DNA of 64,000 bases from an uncultured Actinomycetes bacterium. Its GTDB lineage: Bacteria; Actinomycetota; Thermoleophilia; Solirubrobacterales; Solirubrobacteraceae. The DNA is taken from NCBI GenBank assembly GCA_937888775.1, contig CALAQT010000067.1, positions 1 through 64,000 of the forward strand, read 5' to 3'. Both the position numbers and the translations under genes were made by a program. The notes below the pieces were generated by a model. It did no database searches and had not been told where the DNA came from. It saw nothing but the letters and a program-made list of their open reading frames with translations. Shown in pieces: positions 26,381 through 35,008 of this stretch (position 1 is the stretch's first letter; each line of letters starts with the position of its first letter).

Positions 26381-26640
26381 TCATTTTGTCCCAACTGTGA
26401 TCCCAGGGAAACCCACCCGCCTCTCACCATCGATGCGGCTGCCCGACCCGTCTCGGTCGCCCACGGCGAAGCGGAAGTACTCGGCAAGGATGTTGCCGCG
26501 CTCGCTGCCGTTGCAGGGCGAGAGCGGCGAGCCCGTCGCCGGGTAGCCCGGCGGGAATCGCACCCGCCGGCCCTCCACAGATCCACACAGCCGGAACCAA
26601 TATCTGCCGTGGACGTTGAGTTGAGGTGGTACCGCACGAA
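26381..26640 (-). pseudogene. Unrecognised coding remnant
   Basis: The minus frame PQLNVHGRYWFRLCGSVEGR, then SPCNGSERGNILAEYFRFAV, ends at TGA (26381) and has strong protein-like composition but no start. It looks like the C-terminal end of a lost gene. It cannot be assigned. Confidence 0.4.
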
Positions 26641-27499
26641 CGGCGAGAGCCGCGCGATGGCCTCCTCAACGATGGCGGTTGATCGGTGCTGGCCGGCCGT
26701 GCATCCTCGACCGGACGCAATGGGACCTTGGCCGACGGGGAGCTGCTTTTCGTACGCCTCCTGTCTCGTGACGGCATGGGCGATGGGCTGCCGCAGCAGG
26801 GGGCTGTCTGCCGCCTGGATGCGTCATCGTCTGTCACATTTCCGGTGAGCATGAGCGCATCGCGGAAAGAGCATGCCGCTATGACAGGGGAACAGAAGGT
26901 CGCCAGTGACTTCGAGCGCCTGGGGTGGAGGCCAGTCCCCAGCGTTTTCAGCACGACGTCCGCACCGGCCTGTTCCTGCAGGCTCGCCACGAGCGGCTCC
27001 TCAAGCTCGGTTCATCATCGGCGACTACGCAGCAGCCGGGGAAGCCGGGGCGAGTGCCTTGGATAAGCCGTTCGACGGTGCTGATGGCGACCTCTTCGGG
27101 TGATCATTCGATGATGATCGTGAGCACATCGACGACTGGCTCTCCTCCAGGGTGCCTTGGAAGTCATCTCCGACACGCAGAAGAGAGCAGACGCTCCTGC
27201 CGGCGCGCGGGCGCTCATGAACCAGAGGGATGCTCTCTTCATCGCCGGCTAGAACCGGCGATGCACGCCTCTCCCCGCACGTACCGCTCGCCGGTGGTCA
27301 TTATCAGCCCTGGCGGCCGCAACATGTCGCCCCCACGTCCGGCAAGCGCGTTGCGCCCTGCCAGCCTGGCCGGTGAGCCGCTCGATTCCTCGGCCGTCGC
27401 GTCAAGTCCTGCCGCCGACCACGGTCCGCTGGCCCACGATGTTACTGCACTGGGGTGGCCACCCTTTCGTGTGAGCCGAACCGTGCAGTGGGAGAACTG
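26641..27499. other. Degraded region before the nuclease-transposase gene
   Basis: No intact gene. A short plus-strand coding-like stretch ends GARALMNQRDALFIAG at ~27250. ACTGCAC / GTGCAGT (27443-27449 and 27483-27489) form a small inverted repeat just before the transposase start. Confidence 0.35.
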
Positions 27500-30400
27500 A
27501 TGCCAAAGCCCATTACCCCGGATGTCGCCGTCGCATACACCCTCTGCCCGCGTAAGGCGTATCTTCTCCTATGCACGGCTGAGCAGGGTGCCCCACAGGA
27601 CTATCCACGTATCCTCGCCGCGGACCAGCGCCGGAGCCAGGCGAGCTACCTCAACGGCCTCAAACAAAGGCATGGCGACGCATCGGTCTATGGTGGGACA
27701 CTGCTACGTCGTGGCGGTGGGCCGCTCTTAGCCGCTGTCATCAAGACATTGGACTGTGAAGCCTATTGCGATAGCCTAACCCCAGGGCTTCGAGTGACCG
27801 CCGGGCACGGCCAACCATACGAGCCGACACTGGTGAGCGGCACATGTAAGCTCACTCAAGAACAGCGGCTTGCCCTCCTGTTCATCGCCTATGTCCTTGG
27901 GCAGCTACAGTACGCACCGCCGTCGGCTGGCGCCATTGTCGGCCTTGACGGACGGGTCCACAAGGTGTCGTTGGACCCGCGCCGCTACGCCGAGCTTGAA
28001 GGAATCATCGACACCCTGCGCACGTGGATACAGACGCCATCAGCAGACCCGCCGCCCGTAGTCCTGAACAAGCATTGTCCGCTGTGCCCGTTTCGAGCCG
28101 ACTGTCGGGCCAAAGCCGAGCACGATGATGACCTAAGCCTCCTGGAGAGAATGACGCCGCGAGCACGGCAGCGCTACCACGACCACGGCATCTTCTCCGT
28201 CAAGCAATTGTCCTATGCGTTTAGACCACGTCGCAGGCGCAAATCTTCGCCTCGGTCCCCGGTAAAACACCGTTTCGAGCTGCAGGCACTAGCGCTCCGC
28301 ACGGGTAAGACCTATTTGCACGAGCCACCCGCACTCGTCCGCCAGCAGCTCGAGATCTTCTTAGACTTCGAGGGTATCCCAGACCGGGACACCCAGTATC
28401 TCCTCGGCTTGCTGGTCCGTCAGCAGGACGACGTTAGCTACCACGCCTTCTGGGCCGACACGGACGCAGACGAAGCACGGATTTGGCAGGAGTTGCTGAC
28501 CACGCTCGCCGCCTATCCTGATGCGCCGGTGTATCACTACGGGCAGTATGATGCGCGCGCGATAAGGGTGCTGCTCAAACGGCATGGACCTGCCGCTGAT
28601 GCGTTGTTGGGGCGATTGGTCAATCTCAACGCCTATGTGTATGGGAAGGTGTACTTCCCCGTTCGGTCAAATCGCTTGAAGGACATCGGCCGTTGGCTGG
28701 GGGTGTCCTGGCCGACGGCCGAGGTATCCGGCTTCGACAGCCTGGTATGGCGCCATCGCTGGGATGAGAGCCACGACGACGCGGACAAGCAGCTACTGCT
28801 CGCATACAATGAAGCCGATTGCCAAGCTCTAAGCGTGTTGGCCGACGAACTCACGCGCCTGCGCGACACCGGTGCTGAAGACCCCAGCGTTGACTCCAGC
28901 ACGCGCCCCAAACAATACGCCACGGACACTGGTGGGCGACTCCACCGTGAGTTCGAAACGATCCTCCGGTCCGCGCACGCAGAATACGAGCACACCAAAA
29001 TCAGTCTGCGGCGGGATCAGCCGGCAACTCCCGATGATGATAAGAGGCGGGTTGGCGGACAGCCGGGACACCCAGGCCATTACCCCAGGCCGCCCAAGCC
29101 CACGAAAGTCGTGCAGGTATCACCGGGCCAGGAATGTCCGCGGTGTGGTCGGAGTCTGCGGACCACCGCGAAGCTAACCGACAAGACCATTGTCGACCTG
29201 GTCTTCACGGCCAACGCCTGTCGGAAGATCGTCACCAAGTACGTCGGGTCCACAGCTCGCTGCCCGCAATGTGGTGGGCAGACCTGCGTTCCCCCAACAA
29301 TCGGCGCACTCCCCCAGTATTCCTTCGGGCGCGGCTTGCAAGCCTGGGCCATCTACCAGCGTCTGGTGCTGCGCTTGCCCTACCACGTAATCACTCAAGC
29401 GCTAGAAGAGCAATTCCACGTGCGCGTGAACCAGGGCACTATCGTTGCTTTCATACGCAACTTTGCCCGCGACTATGCTGAGACCGACGAACGTTGCCGC
29501 CAACAACTTCTGCGCAGCCCCTTCATTCACGCCGACGAGACCAAGATCAATATCCAGGGCACGAACTACTACACCTGGGTCTTCACCGATGGGCGACATG
29601 TACTCTTCCGACTGAGCGCGACCAGAGAAACTGTCGTGGTACGGGAAGTGCTAGGCGAGTACACCGGAATCCTTATCACAGACTTCTACGGTGGCTACGA
29701 TGCCGTACCCTGTCGACAACAGAAATGCCTGGTGCACCTCATTCGAGACCTCAACAACGATGTCTGGCGTAGACCGTTCGACACCGAGTTGGAAACCTTC
29801 GTCCTGGATGTGCGCGACCTCCTGGTGCCCATCTTGGAAGCCGCCAACAAGTATGGCTTGAAGAAACGGAATCTCCGCAAGTTCACGAAATCGGTAGATA
29901 GTTTCTACCGACGGGTCATTACCTCGCGGGTGTACCGGTCTGAACCGGTCCGCACCTATCAGAAGCGCTTTCAACGCTATCGGCAGAGCTTGTTCACGTT
30001 TCTGGAGTACGACGGGATCCCCTGGAACAACAACATGGGCGAACGAGCCCTCCGGCACCTTACGGTGCAGCGGAAGATCTCGGGGTCCTTCTACGAGTCG
30101 CTCGCGCCAGCGTACCTGCTGCTCTTGGGGTTGGCCCAAACGTGCCGGTTTCAGGACAAGTCCCTGCTCAAATTCCTGCTCTCCGGCGAGAAAGATCTGG
30201 ACGCGTTCAAGCCCACCAAGCGGCGCCGCAGGGCTACCGCGCCCGGGCCACACACCAACAAGAACGCGGATGGCCTAGAGCGAGCCATCCCGGTGGCGAC
30301 GGTGGCCTCGCAAGAAGGGTCAGTCCTGGTTGGAGAGGAATCTGTGTCGATGTCACGCCGACGGAAGTACCCTGAGCAGTTGCTCGAGCGGGGTGTGACG

Positions 30401-30604
30401 TTGGTGTTCGAGTCGGGTCGGCCGATCGCTCAGGTTGCGCGTGACCTCGGGGTTCATGCCGAGGCGTTGCGGTTGCGCGTGCGCCGGGCTGAAGCCAGGG
30501 GCGATGTGTTGAACGGTGCGGAGCGGCAGCGGCTTGTTGAGCTGGAGCGGGAGAACGGCGAGCTTCGCAGAGCGAACGAGATTTTGCGGGCTGCGAGCGT
30601 CTGA
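27500..30604 (+). CDS. RecB/Cas4-like nuclease - DEDD exonuclease - IS66-type transposase fusion
   Basis: 1034 residues from ATG after GGGAG. Residues ~1-250: TM0106/COG2251-type RecB-like nuclease with a Cas4-like Cys set (CPRKAYLL, Cys16; CPLCPFRADC, Cys193/196/202). Residues ~285-455: RNase H-like DEDD exonuclease (FLDFEG, Asp289/Glu291; YNEADC, Asp440). Residues ~495-935: IS66 transposase with GGQPGHPGH, two CxxC zinc motifs (CPRCG, CPQCG) and DDE residues Asp679 (HADE), Asp728 (TDFYGGYD) and Glu848 (NNNMGER). The frame lacks a stop after the transposase and continues into an IS3 OrfA. Codon use is less GC-rich than its neighbours, a sign of transfer. No separate IS66 tnpA/tnpB genes. All catalytic motifs seem intact. 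Confidence 0.85.
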   Translation: MPKPITPDVAVAYTLCPRKAYLLLCTAEQGAPQDYPRILAADQRRSQASYLNGLKQRHGDASVYGGTLLRRGGGPLLAAVIKTLDCEAYCDSLTPGLRVTAGHGQPYEPTLVSGTCKLTQEQRLALLFIAYVLGQLQYAPPSAGAIVGLDGRVHKVSLDPRRYAELEGIIDTLRTWIQTPSADPPPVVLNKHCPLCPFRADCRAKAEHDDDLSLLERMTPRARQRYHDHGIFSVKQLSYAFRPRRRRKSSPRSPVKHRFELQALALRTGKTYLHEPPALVRQQLEIFLDFEGIPDRDTQYLLGLLVRQQDDVSYHAFWADTDADEARIWQELLTTLAAYPDAPVYHYGQYDARAIRVLLKRHGPAADALLGRLVNLNAYVYGKVYFPVRSNRLKDIGRWLGVSWPTAEVSGFDSLVWRHRWDESHDDADKQLLLAYNEADCQALSVLADELTRLRDTGAEDPSVDSSTRPKQYATDTGGRLHREFETILRSAHAEYEHTKISLRRDQPATPDDDKRRVGGQPGHPGHYPRPPKPTKVVQVSPGQECPRCGRSLRTTAKLTDKTIVDLVFTANACRKIVTKYVGSTARCPQCGGQTCVPPTIGALPQYSFGRGLQAWAIYQRLVLRLPYHVITQALEEQFHVRVNQGTIVAFIRNFARDYAETDERCRQQLLRSPFIHADETKINIQGTNYYTWVFTDGRHVLFRLSATRETVVVREVLGEYTGILITDFYGGYDAVPCRQQKCLVHLIRDLNNDVWRRPFDTELETFVLDVRDLLVPILEAANKYGLKKRNLRKFTKSVDSFYRRVITSRVYRSEPVRTYQKRFQRYRQSLFTFLEYDGIPWNNNMGERALRHLTVQRKISGSFYESLAPAYLLLLGLAQTCRFQDKSLLKFLLSGEKDLDAFKPTKRRRRATAPGPHTNKNADGLERAIPVATVASQEGSVLVGEESVSMSRRRKYPEQLLERGVTLVFESGRPIAQVARDLGVHAEALRLRVRRAEARGDVLNGAERQRLVELERENGELRRANEILRAASV
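30351..30604 (+). CDS. IS3-family OrfA, fused in frame; orfB missing
   Basis: 84 residues from an internal ATG preceded by GGAGAGG. SRRRKYPEQLLERGVTLVFE and IAQVARDLGVHAEALRLRVR form the Transposase_8 HTH, and RLVELERENGELRRANEIL is the leucine-zipper-like tail. The frame stops at LRAASV; no OrfB catalytic domain follows, so this IS3 copy is dead. It can be read either from its own start or as the tail of the preceding fusion. Confidence 0.75.
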
Positions 30605-30769
30605 TCTGAGTGGCCAGGAAGCTGACCAAGCCCTGCTCCGCGCAGCAAGGGAGTCTGCGCTGGCCGACGTGCTTCCAGGGTTCCTGCAAGCGATCTGCTC
30701 AAAGCGAAACTCTCCCTGGCGGACCGCCGGTGGACTTGATCACCGACGTGACGTGTGCGGGGGCCTTCT
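30605..30769. other. Remnant after IS3 OrfA
   Basis: No recognised product; OrfB would be expected here and is absent. Confidence 0.3.
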
Positions 30770-30907
30770 TCTTCGCCTGCGGATCCGGTAGTCGCGGCCG
30801 AGGCAGCCGACCGCTTGCTCGACGGGCCGTGAATTGGCCGCCGGCAAGCAGCCCCGAGGCTCAAAGCAGCAGCCAGCTCGAAGTGCGACGCGGCTCGTAC
30901 TTGGGAC
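30770..30907 (-). repeat. Right copy of ~137-bp inverted repeat
   Basis: Reverse-complement partner of 25056-25193 (see that entry). It shows no stable reading frame of known type. The following 30.9-31.33 kb has no supported gene. Confidence 0.8.
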
Positions 30908-31337
30908 GAATACCAGATGCCTTGGGCGCAGGTCCATCAGTTCTGCTTCCACGAACCAGCAGCAATCTCATGGCACGGGTGAGACGGCAGGCAGACTTCT
31001 CCTCCGAGGCTGCGGTCAGCTAAAGCGGGAGACTCGATCTCGTAGCTGCCTGGGCGACGGAGCGGAAGCGTCTCGGTCGGCGCAAACCCCGAGTGTTGAT
31101 TGCATCGGAGCGGGGTCGGTCCAGGAGACGAGAAGAGTCTGGCTTCGGTAGGTTCCGGGCCCGATGTGAGCAACTCCAGGCGACGCCGTCCCGGTTGGCA
31201 ACGCGCCGGTCTTGCAGCTTGCGCGCGACGGCGCGGAGCGTCGCGGGGGCGGTCGGATCTCTCGTCATCGTTACGGCGCCGGTAGCGGGGGGAATGCCTA
31301 GCGGCCCTCACGATGATCGGACAGATCGGCCGGGCGT

Positions 31338-31363
31338 GGGGCGGCCCCGCGCCCAGCCGCCCC
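31338..31363 (-). terminator. Terminator hairpin of the baeRF-like gene
   Basis: GGGGCGGC pairs with GCCGCCCC across a 10-nt loop, starting 8 bp after the stop codon of the 31372-32412 gene. No U-tract. Confidence 0.6.
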
Positions 31364-31371
31364 GGTTTAGC

Positions 31372-32412
31372 TCAGAACCGCAACAGTGCCGCGATCGGCC
31401 GCGTTGACGGCAGCTCCGCCAGCGGCTCGGCGAACGCAAGCACCTCGGCATCCTGGAGGAGCGCGGTCTGCACGACCGCCTCGCGCCGGTTGTCCGCGTC
31501 CCCGAAGTCACGGCCGAGGAACAGCGTCGCCACGCGCCGCTCGACCAGGGCCCGCTGAACCTCCTCGATACCTGCGGCGACCCGCTCGCGTCCGGCTAGA
31601 CGACTGCGCAACGTGTCGAGCGCGTCGGTCCGCGCGGCCGCGCGGCGCTCGCCAGCCAGCTCCTCGATCGCCAGCACCACATCCACGTCAGAGGCAGCGG
31701 ACGGGTCCAACGCCAACCTGCCCGCGAGCACGGCGCTGAGATCGTCATGCAGCAGCGACTGCAGCCGTGAGACGATCTCGACCGGCCCGGCGAGCGTCAG
31801 CAGCTCGAAGCGATCGCGGTGAAGCCGACTCTCCAGCTCGGCCACCACCTTGAGCAGGTGATCCTCGACGTCCTGCTCACGCGCGTGGGTCTGCGCGTCG
31901 CCCGACTGATTGTCGCCACGGACATAGGTGCTAGAGCCACCGCGGGCGATGATCGTCGCGCCATCGCCCTCAAGCAGTTCGACGTCGTCGCTGGAGACGA
32001 CCGCGGCGCACCAGCGACCGAGGTTGGGCGCGGTCACCAGCGGCTCGACGTGTGCGACCGGAGCCACGAAGACCTCAGACGCGGTCGGGACGGTGAGCGC
32101 GACGGTCTCGTACACGTCATCGGCGCCCGAGCAGAACACGGCCAGCCCGCGAGCGCCGGACACCGGCAGATCATCGGATCCGAGCTCGGCCCCGACGCGA
32201 CCAAGGTCGGCCTCCAGCGTGGCGCGGCCGTCGTGGTCGAGCGCGAGCGGCTCTGACAGACGCCGAGCCTCATCCAGCAGCGACCGAACCTGCGTGGCGC
32301 GCGCGGGAGGAGTAGCAAAACGCGTCGGGTCGAGGTCGAGGTACAGACTGATGACTGGATGTGTGCCAGTCCGCTCGATCAATCGTCGTGCACGCTGTGC
32401 CGTGGTCGTCAT
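31372..32412 (-). CDS. baeRF/Vms1-like (eRF1-related) protein
   Basis: 346 residues. Resembles bacterial eRF1-like proteins annotated as Vms1/Ankzf1-family peptidyl-tRNA hydrolases: an N-terminal domain (HPVISLYLDLDPTRFATPPA), a middle segment with YVRGDNQSGDAQTHAREQDV, where a G-x-x-Q-like site is expected, and a C-terminal domain (VERRVATLFLGRDFGDADNR) of the eRF1 domain 3 type. A ribosome-rescue or stress role is inferred from the family. Start chosen at the ATG overlapping an 11-codon upstream ORF (ATGA); a longer in-frame start at 32496 has no better support. Confidence 0.7.
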   Translation of the reverse strand: MTTTAQRARRLIERTGTHPVISLYLDLDPTRFATPPARATQVRSLLDEARRLSEPLALDHDGRATLEADLGRVGAELGSDDLPVSGARGLAVFCSGADDVYETVALTVPTASEVFVAPVAHVEPLVTAPNLGRWCAAVVSSDDVELLEGDGATIIARGGSSTYVRGDNQSGDAQTHAREQDVEDHLLKVVAELESRLHRDRFELLTLAGPVEIVSRLQSLLHDDLSAVLAGRLALDPSAASDVDVVLAIEELAGERRAAARTDALDTLRSRLAGRERVAAGIEEVQRALVERRVATLFLGRDFGDADNRREAVVQTALLQDAEVLAFAEPLAELPSTRPIAALLRF

Positions 32413-32444
32413 CGCGTCTGGGTCTGGGTGGGGGACTGCAACAT
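32409..32444 (-). CDS. 11-residue upstream ORF overlapping the baeRF-like start
   Basis: ATG preceded by AAGGAG encodes MLQSPTQTQTR and stops in an ATGA overlap with the next start. The good Shine-Dalgarno belongs to this ORF, not to the main gene, so the main gene may depend on termination-reinitiation. It is short enough to be chance. Confidence 0.4.
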   Translation of the reverse strand: MLQSPTQTQTR

Positions 32445-32675
32445 AAAGCTCTCCTTGGATCCGTCTCGTCTGAGGCTCCCACATTCTCGCGATCACGGCG
32501 ACCCACGGAACGACGGGCGATACCTCGCCGACGATGCGGCGGTCTCGCCGTCCACCGCCTAAGCCTCGGCGAGATCTACCCCTTGCGATGTTCGACTTGC
32601 CTTCCGACCCAATGGAAATTGTGGTCTCGGCCCCAAGCGGCCGTCTGGACCCAAGCGCGCTGGAATGGTCGGGTA

Positions 32676-32701
32676 GGCCCAGCGCCTCTCAGCGCTGGGC
32701 C
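32676..32701. terminator. Strong GC hairpin
   Basis: GGCCCAGCGC pairs perfectly with GCGCTGGGCC across CTCTCA. It stands in a 0.85-kb gene-free stretch (32.45-33.30 kb) and may be a bidirectional terminator or a remnant. Confidence 0.5.
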
Positions 32702-33303
32702 CCTAGGAACCGGACTTGCGACTTTCACCGCATCCGGCTCGAGCAGGCCCGTCAGGTCTGATCACGCAAGGCCCTACGATTCGCTCAACAGAGAACGAGT
32801 CGTCCGCAGGTCCACTCACCGCGGCCATGGCCGCAGCGTCTAGTTTGTCCATTGGTTGGGGCGTCGTCGTCATCGTCGTCTTCGGGGTCCACCTGACCAC
32901 GTCGGCGAGAGCCGACGGTACTGCTGGCGACGCGCATAGTTCATGCTGCGACCGCCCCGAGCTCGCGGCTGCGGCTGAACGCGCCCTCGCTCTCGGTGAA
33001 CCCTCCCATTGCTCGATCCTGCCACCGGCGCCAGACGGTCCCCGGCCGCGGCCAATATCGGGCCGAGCAACGACCCTTTCTGTGCGCGCTTGGGCGACGT
33101 CGGTTCTTGCAGCCCGCCCCCAGTTCTGCCCCCAACGGCCATTTTCGCTCCCCCAAAAGTGCTCATTTGCAGGGAGAAGGCTAGTACCGCTACCGGGATT
33201 CGAACCTGATTGTCCAGAGACCCCCGGCGCGCATTTCGGATGACACGTCTGTCCACATTCATGTCCATATGTTGTCCCCGAACGCTAGGTCACCAGCGTT
33301 CAA
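32702..33303. other. Intergenic, no gene seen
   Basis: No supported gene. A minus-strand CAGGTTCGAATCCCGG at ~33193-33208 resembles a T-arm, but flanks do not form a tRNA. Confidence 0.4.
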
Positions 33304-33371
33304 GCCGGATCTCAGGTGCTGACACGCGGAATCATAATCCGCGTGTCGGGGGTTCGAGTCCCTCCTCCGGC
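33304..33371 (+). tRNA. Degenerate tRNA-Met(CAT)-like gene with minimal D-arm
   Basis: 5' GCCGGA pairs with 3' TCCGGC (six of seven acceptor pairs). The anticodon stem-loop GCGGA-ATCATAA-TCCGC carries CAT, and GGGGG-TTCGAGT-CCCTC is a good T-arm. The D-arm region is only about 13 nt (TCAG/CTGA possible), giving ~68 nt total against the usual 75 or more. Probably a damaged target tRNA at an island boundary. Confidence 0.45.
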
Positions 33372-33373
33372 AT
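33326..33373 (+). repeat. Left attachment repeat (attL), 48 bp
   Basis: 48 bp identical to 47707-47754, covering the anticodon arm, variable loop, T-arm and acceptor 3' strand of a tRNA-Met gene. Direct repeats of a tRNA 3' half are the hallmark of tyrosine-integrase insertion. Confidence 0.85.
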
Positions 33374-34004
33374 CACGTTGTTTGCAGCGATTCCCTTTGT
33401 TTACGGGGGATTTTGCGGATTCGGTTGTGCGGCTAGCGACCGCTACGAACCGCCAGAAACCGCTCGCTGGCTGACAAAACAGTCCAACGAGCGAAGGCGA
33501 GTTAGCAAAATGGCAATGCCAGGAATTGCCTGCGACGCTGGTTGACAAAGCCCTGCGGGGCCAGTGGGGGCGTTCGCGCGATCCTGACCGAGCGCAGCGA
33601 GGCCGATGGCGAGAGCCGGCGTCAGCCGGCGGTCACCAGTCGCGCGCACAGCCACGGCGCTGGGAGCGGGTCTGCTCATCATGGTCGTCGTAGACGTGGC
33701 TCCGCGGCGCCGTCTGTGCCAGTCTCAGTCGGGGAACGCTCTGCGAACGGCCGGCGGATACGGGCTTGAGGCTTCTGCTGGCTTCGCTCGCGCCGCGGCC
33801 CAGCGGGGAGGTCTCGTCCGCTCACCGAAATTCTCACCCGGTCAGCACTCCGGATAGGCGCTAACGGCAGCTGCTCGTCGAGTCCTGAGACGCGATCCCC
33901 ATCAGGCGGGCGTCAAGTCACGCTTCTGTCCAGAGCCGTGAGCTACCGGCGCCCTCAAAGACGGAGCCGATCACGAACGTGACCGTGCGCTGACGAGGAT
34001 TACA
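33374..34004. other. Island left end, no gene seen
   Basis: Contains the candidate integrase arm sites described for the island; no supported coding frame. AT content is locally higher just inside attL. Confidence 0.45.
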
Positions 34005-34637
34005 GTGGGCTGTCCGTTGAGCGATTTCTTTGAGCCTCCACCGCCGGTCCCCGAACCCAAGGTGTACCGCGAGCATCGCTGGGTCGGTCCGCCCCAGGGC
34101 ACCCTTCCCGGGTTCGTCGCGATCGCGCTCGTGCTCGCCCGGACCGACAAGGTCGCGGTTTGCCTTTCGCGTATAGCTGCCTATCCGGCTGGCTTTGAGT
34201 TCGAGATTCTGACCATCGCCGCGCCGGGGCTTGACGCTGACCAGGTTCCGGACCCGATGATGCACGGTCCAGGTTCCCGTCGCGGCGGCGACCCGAGCCT
34301 GCCGGCTGAGATGCTCAGGATCGGCATCCAGTTTCCCGATGGCGCCAAGGCGACCAACACTTCAGGCTTTGGGCACAACGGCGAACCCCCTGACCGGCCG
34401 GTCATGACCAGCAGAGGAGGAAGCGGCGGGATGGGTCAATGGCGTCAGGCCGAGTGGGTGTGGCCGCTCCCGCCCCGCGGACCGTTGACCTTCGTCTGCG
34501 AATGGCCTGCCGCCGGAATCCCGCTCACCCGCCACGAGATCGACGCTCAAACGATCCTCGACGCCGCCGCCCAGGCGCAGACCATCTTTTCCGACGAGCA
34601 CCTACCTGAACGACCTAGCGGCACCGCCACTCCGTAA
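34005..34637 (+). CDS. Hypothetical protein (210 aa)
   Basis: GTG start. Pro-rich N-terminus (LSDFFEPPPPVPEP), then a beta-rich core (FVAIALVLARTDKVAVCLSR, FEFEILTIAAP), a Gly-rich stretch and a second core (QWRQAEWVWPLPPRGPLTFV, then CEWPAAGIPLTRHEIDAQTI). It resembles uncharacterised actinobacterial proteins. No signal peptide and no catalytic motif. A large palindrome follows 66 bp after the stop. Confidence 0.65.
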   Translation: MGCPLSDFFEPPPPVPEPKVYREHRWVGPPQGTLPGFVAIALVLARTDKVAVCLSRIAAYPAGFEFEILTIAAPGLDADQVPDPMMHGPGSRRGGDPSLPAEMLRIGIQFPDGAKATNTSGFGHNGEPPDRPVMTSRGGSGGMGQWRQAEWVWPLPPRGPLTFVCEWPAAGIPLTRHEIDAQTILDAAAQAQTIFSDEHLPERPSGTATP

Positions 34638-34703
34638 TACGCGCTCGTCGGATCGCGATCAAAGGACGCTTGGGTATCGCCAGCGGCGTCGGTAGATAGG
34701 AAT

Positions 34704-34739
34704 GAGTCGGTAGGACTCGGCGCCGAGTCCTACCGACTC
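34704..34739. terminator. 36-bp perfect palindrome
   Basis: GAGTCGGTAGGACTCGGC is followed directly by its exact reverse complement. It lies 66 bp past the stop of the 34005-34637 gene. Probably a terminator, although the lack of a loop and U-tract also allows a protein site or cruciform. The rest of 34.74-35.0 kb shows nothing. Confidence 0.6.
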
Positions 34740-35008
34740 GCTCCTTCTTCAGCGCCGAGCAATGGTCCCATCCGCTTACCGTCTACAGCGCGCCGCTCGG
34801 GAACGAACCAGGTCCATCTACAACGCCGGGGAGGCAATCTCAAACGCCGAAGGACTACCGAACAACGCTGTGCGGGGCCTCCAGGTCTGCGCGCGTGCTT
34901 TCCAGTGGGAGTGATTATTCCTGCTGCTCAGTCGTGTGCGCGATGCCACGGCGGTCAACTCACCGGCCTGGTGGGCAACGCCAAGCGCGGGTTACTAGGA
35001 TCGGTCCC

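Noticed and set aside
27500..28870. Reading the Cas4-like domain as part of a CRISPR adaptation locus
   Set aside because: No cas1/cas2 or array nearby; the domain is fused to an IS66 transposase and matches the TM0106/COG2251 nuclease-exonuclease layout.
33182..33210. GGTTCGAATCC-like tRNA fragment on the minus strand
   Set aside because: T-stem pairs poorly and no second copy was found in the window, so it is not called as a tRNA or att site.
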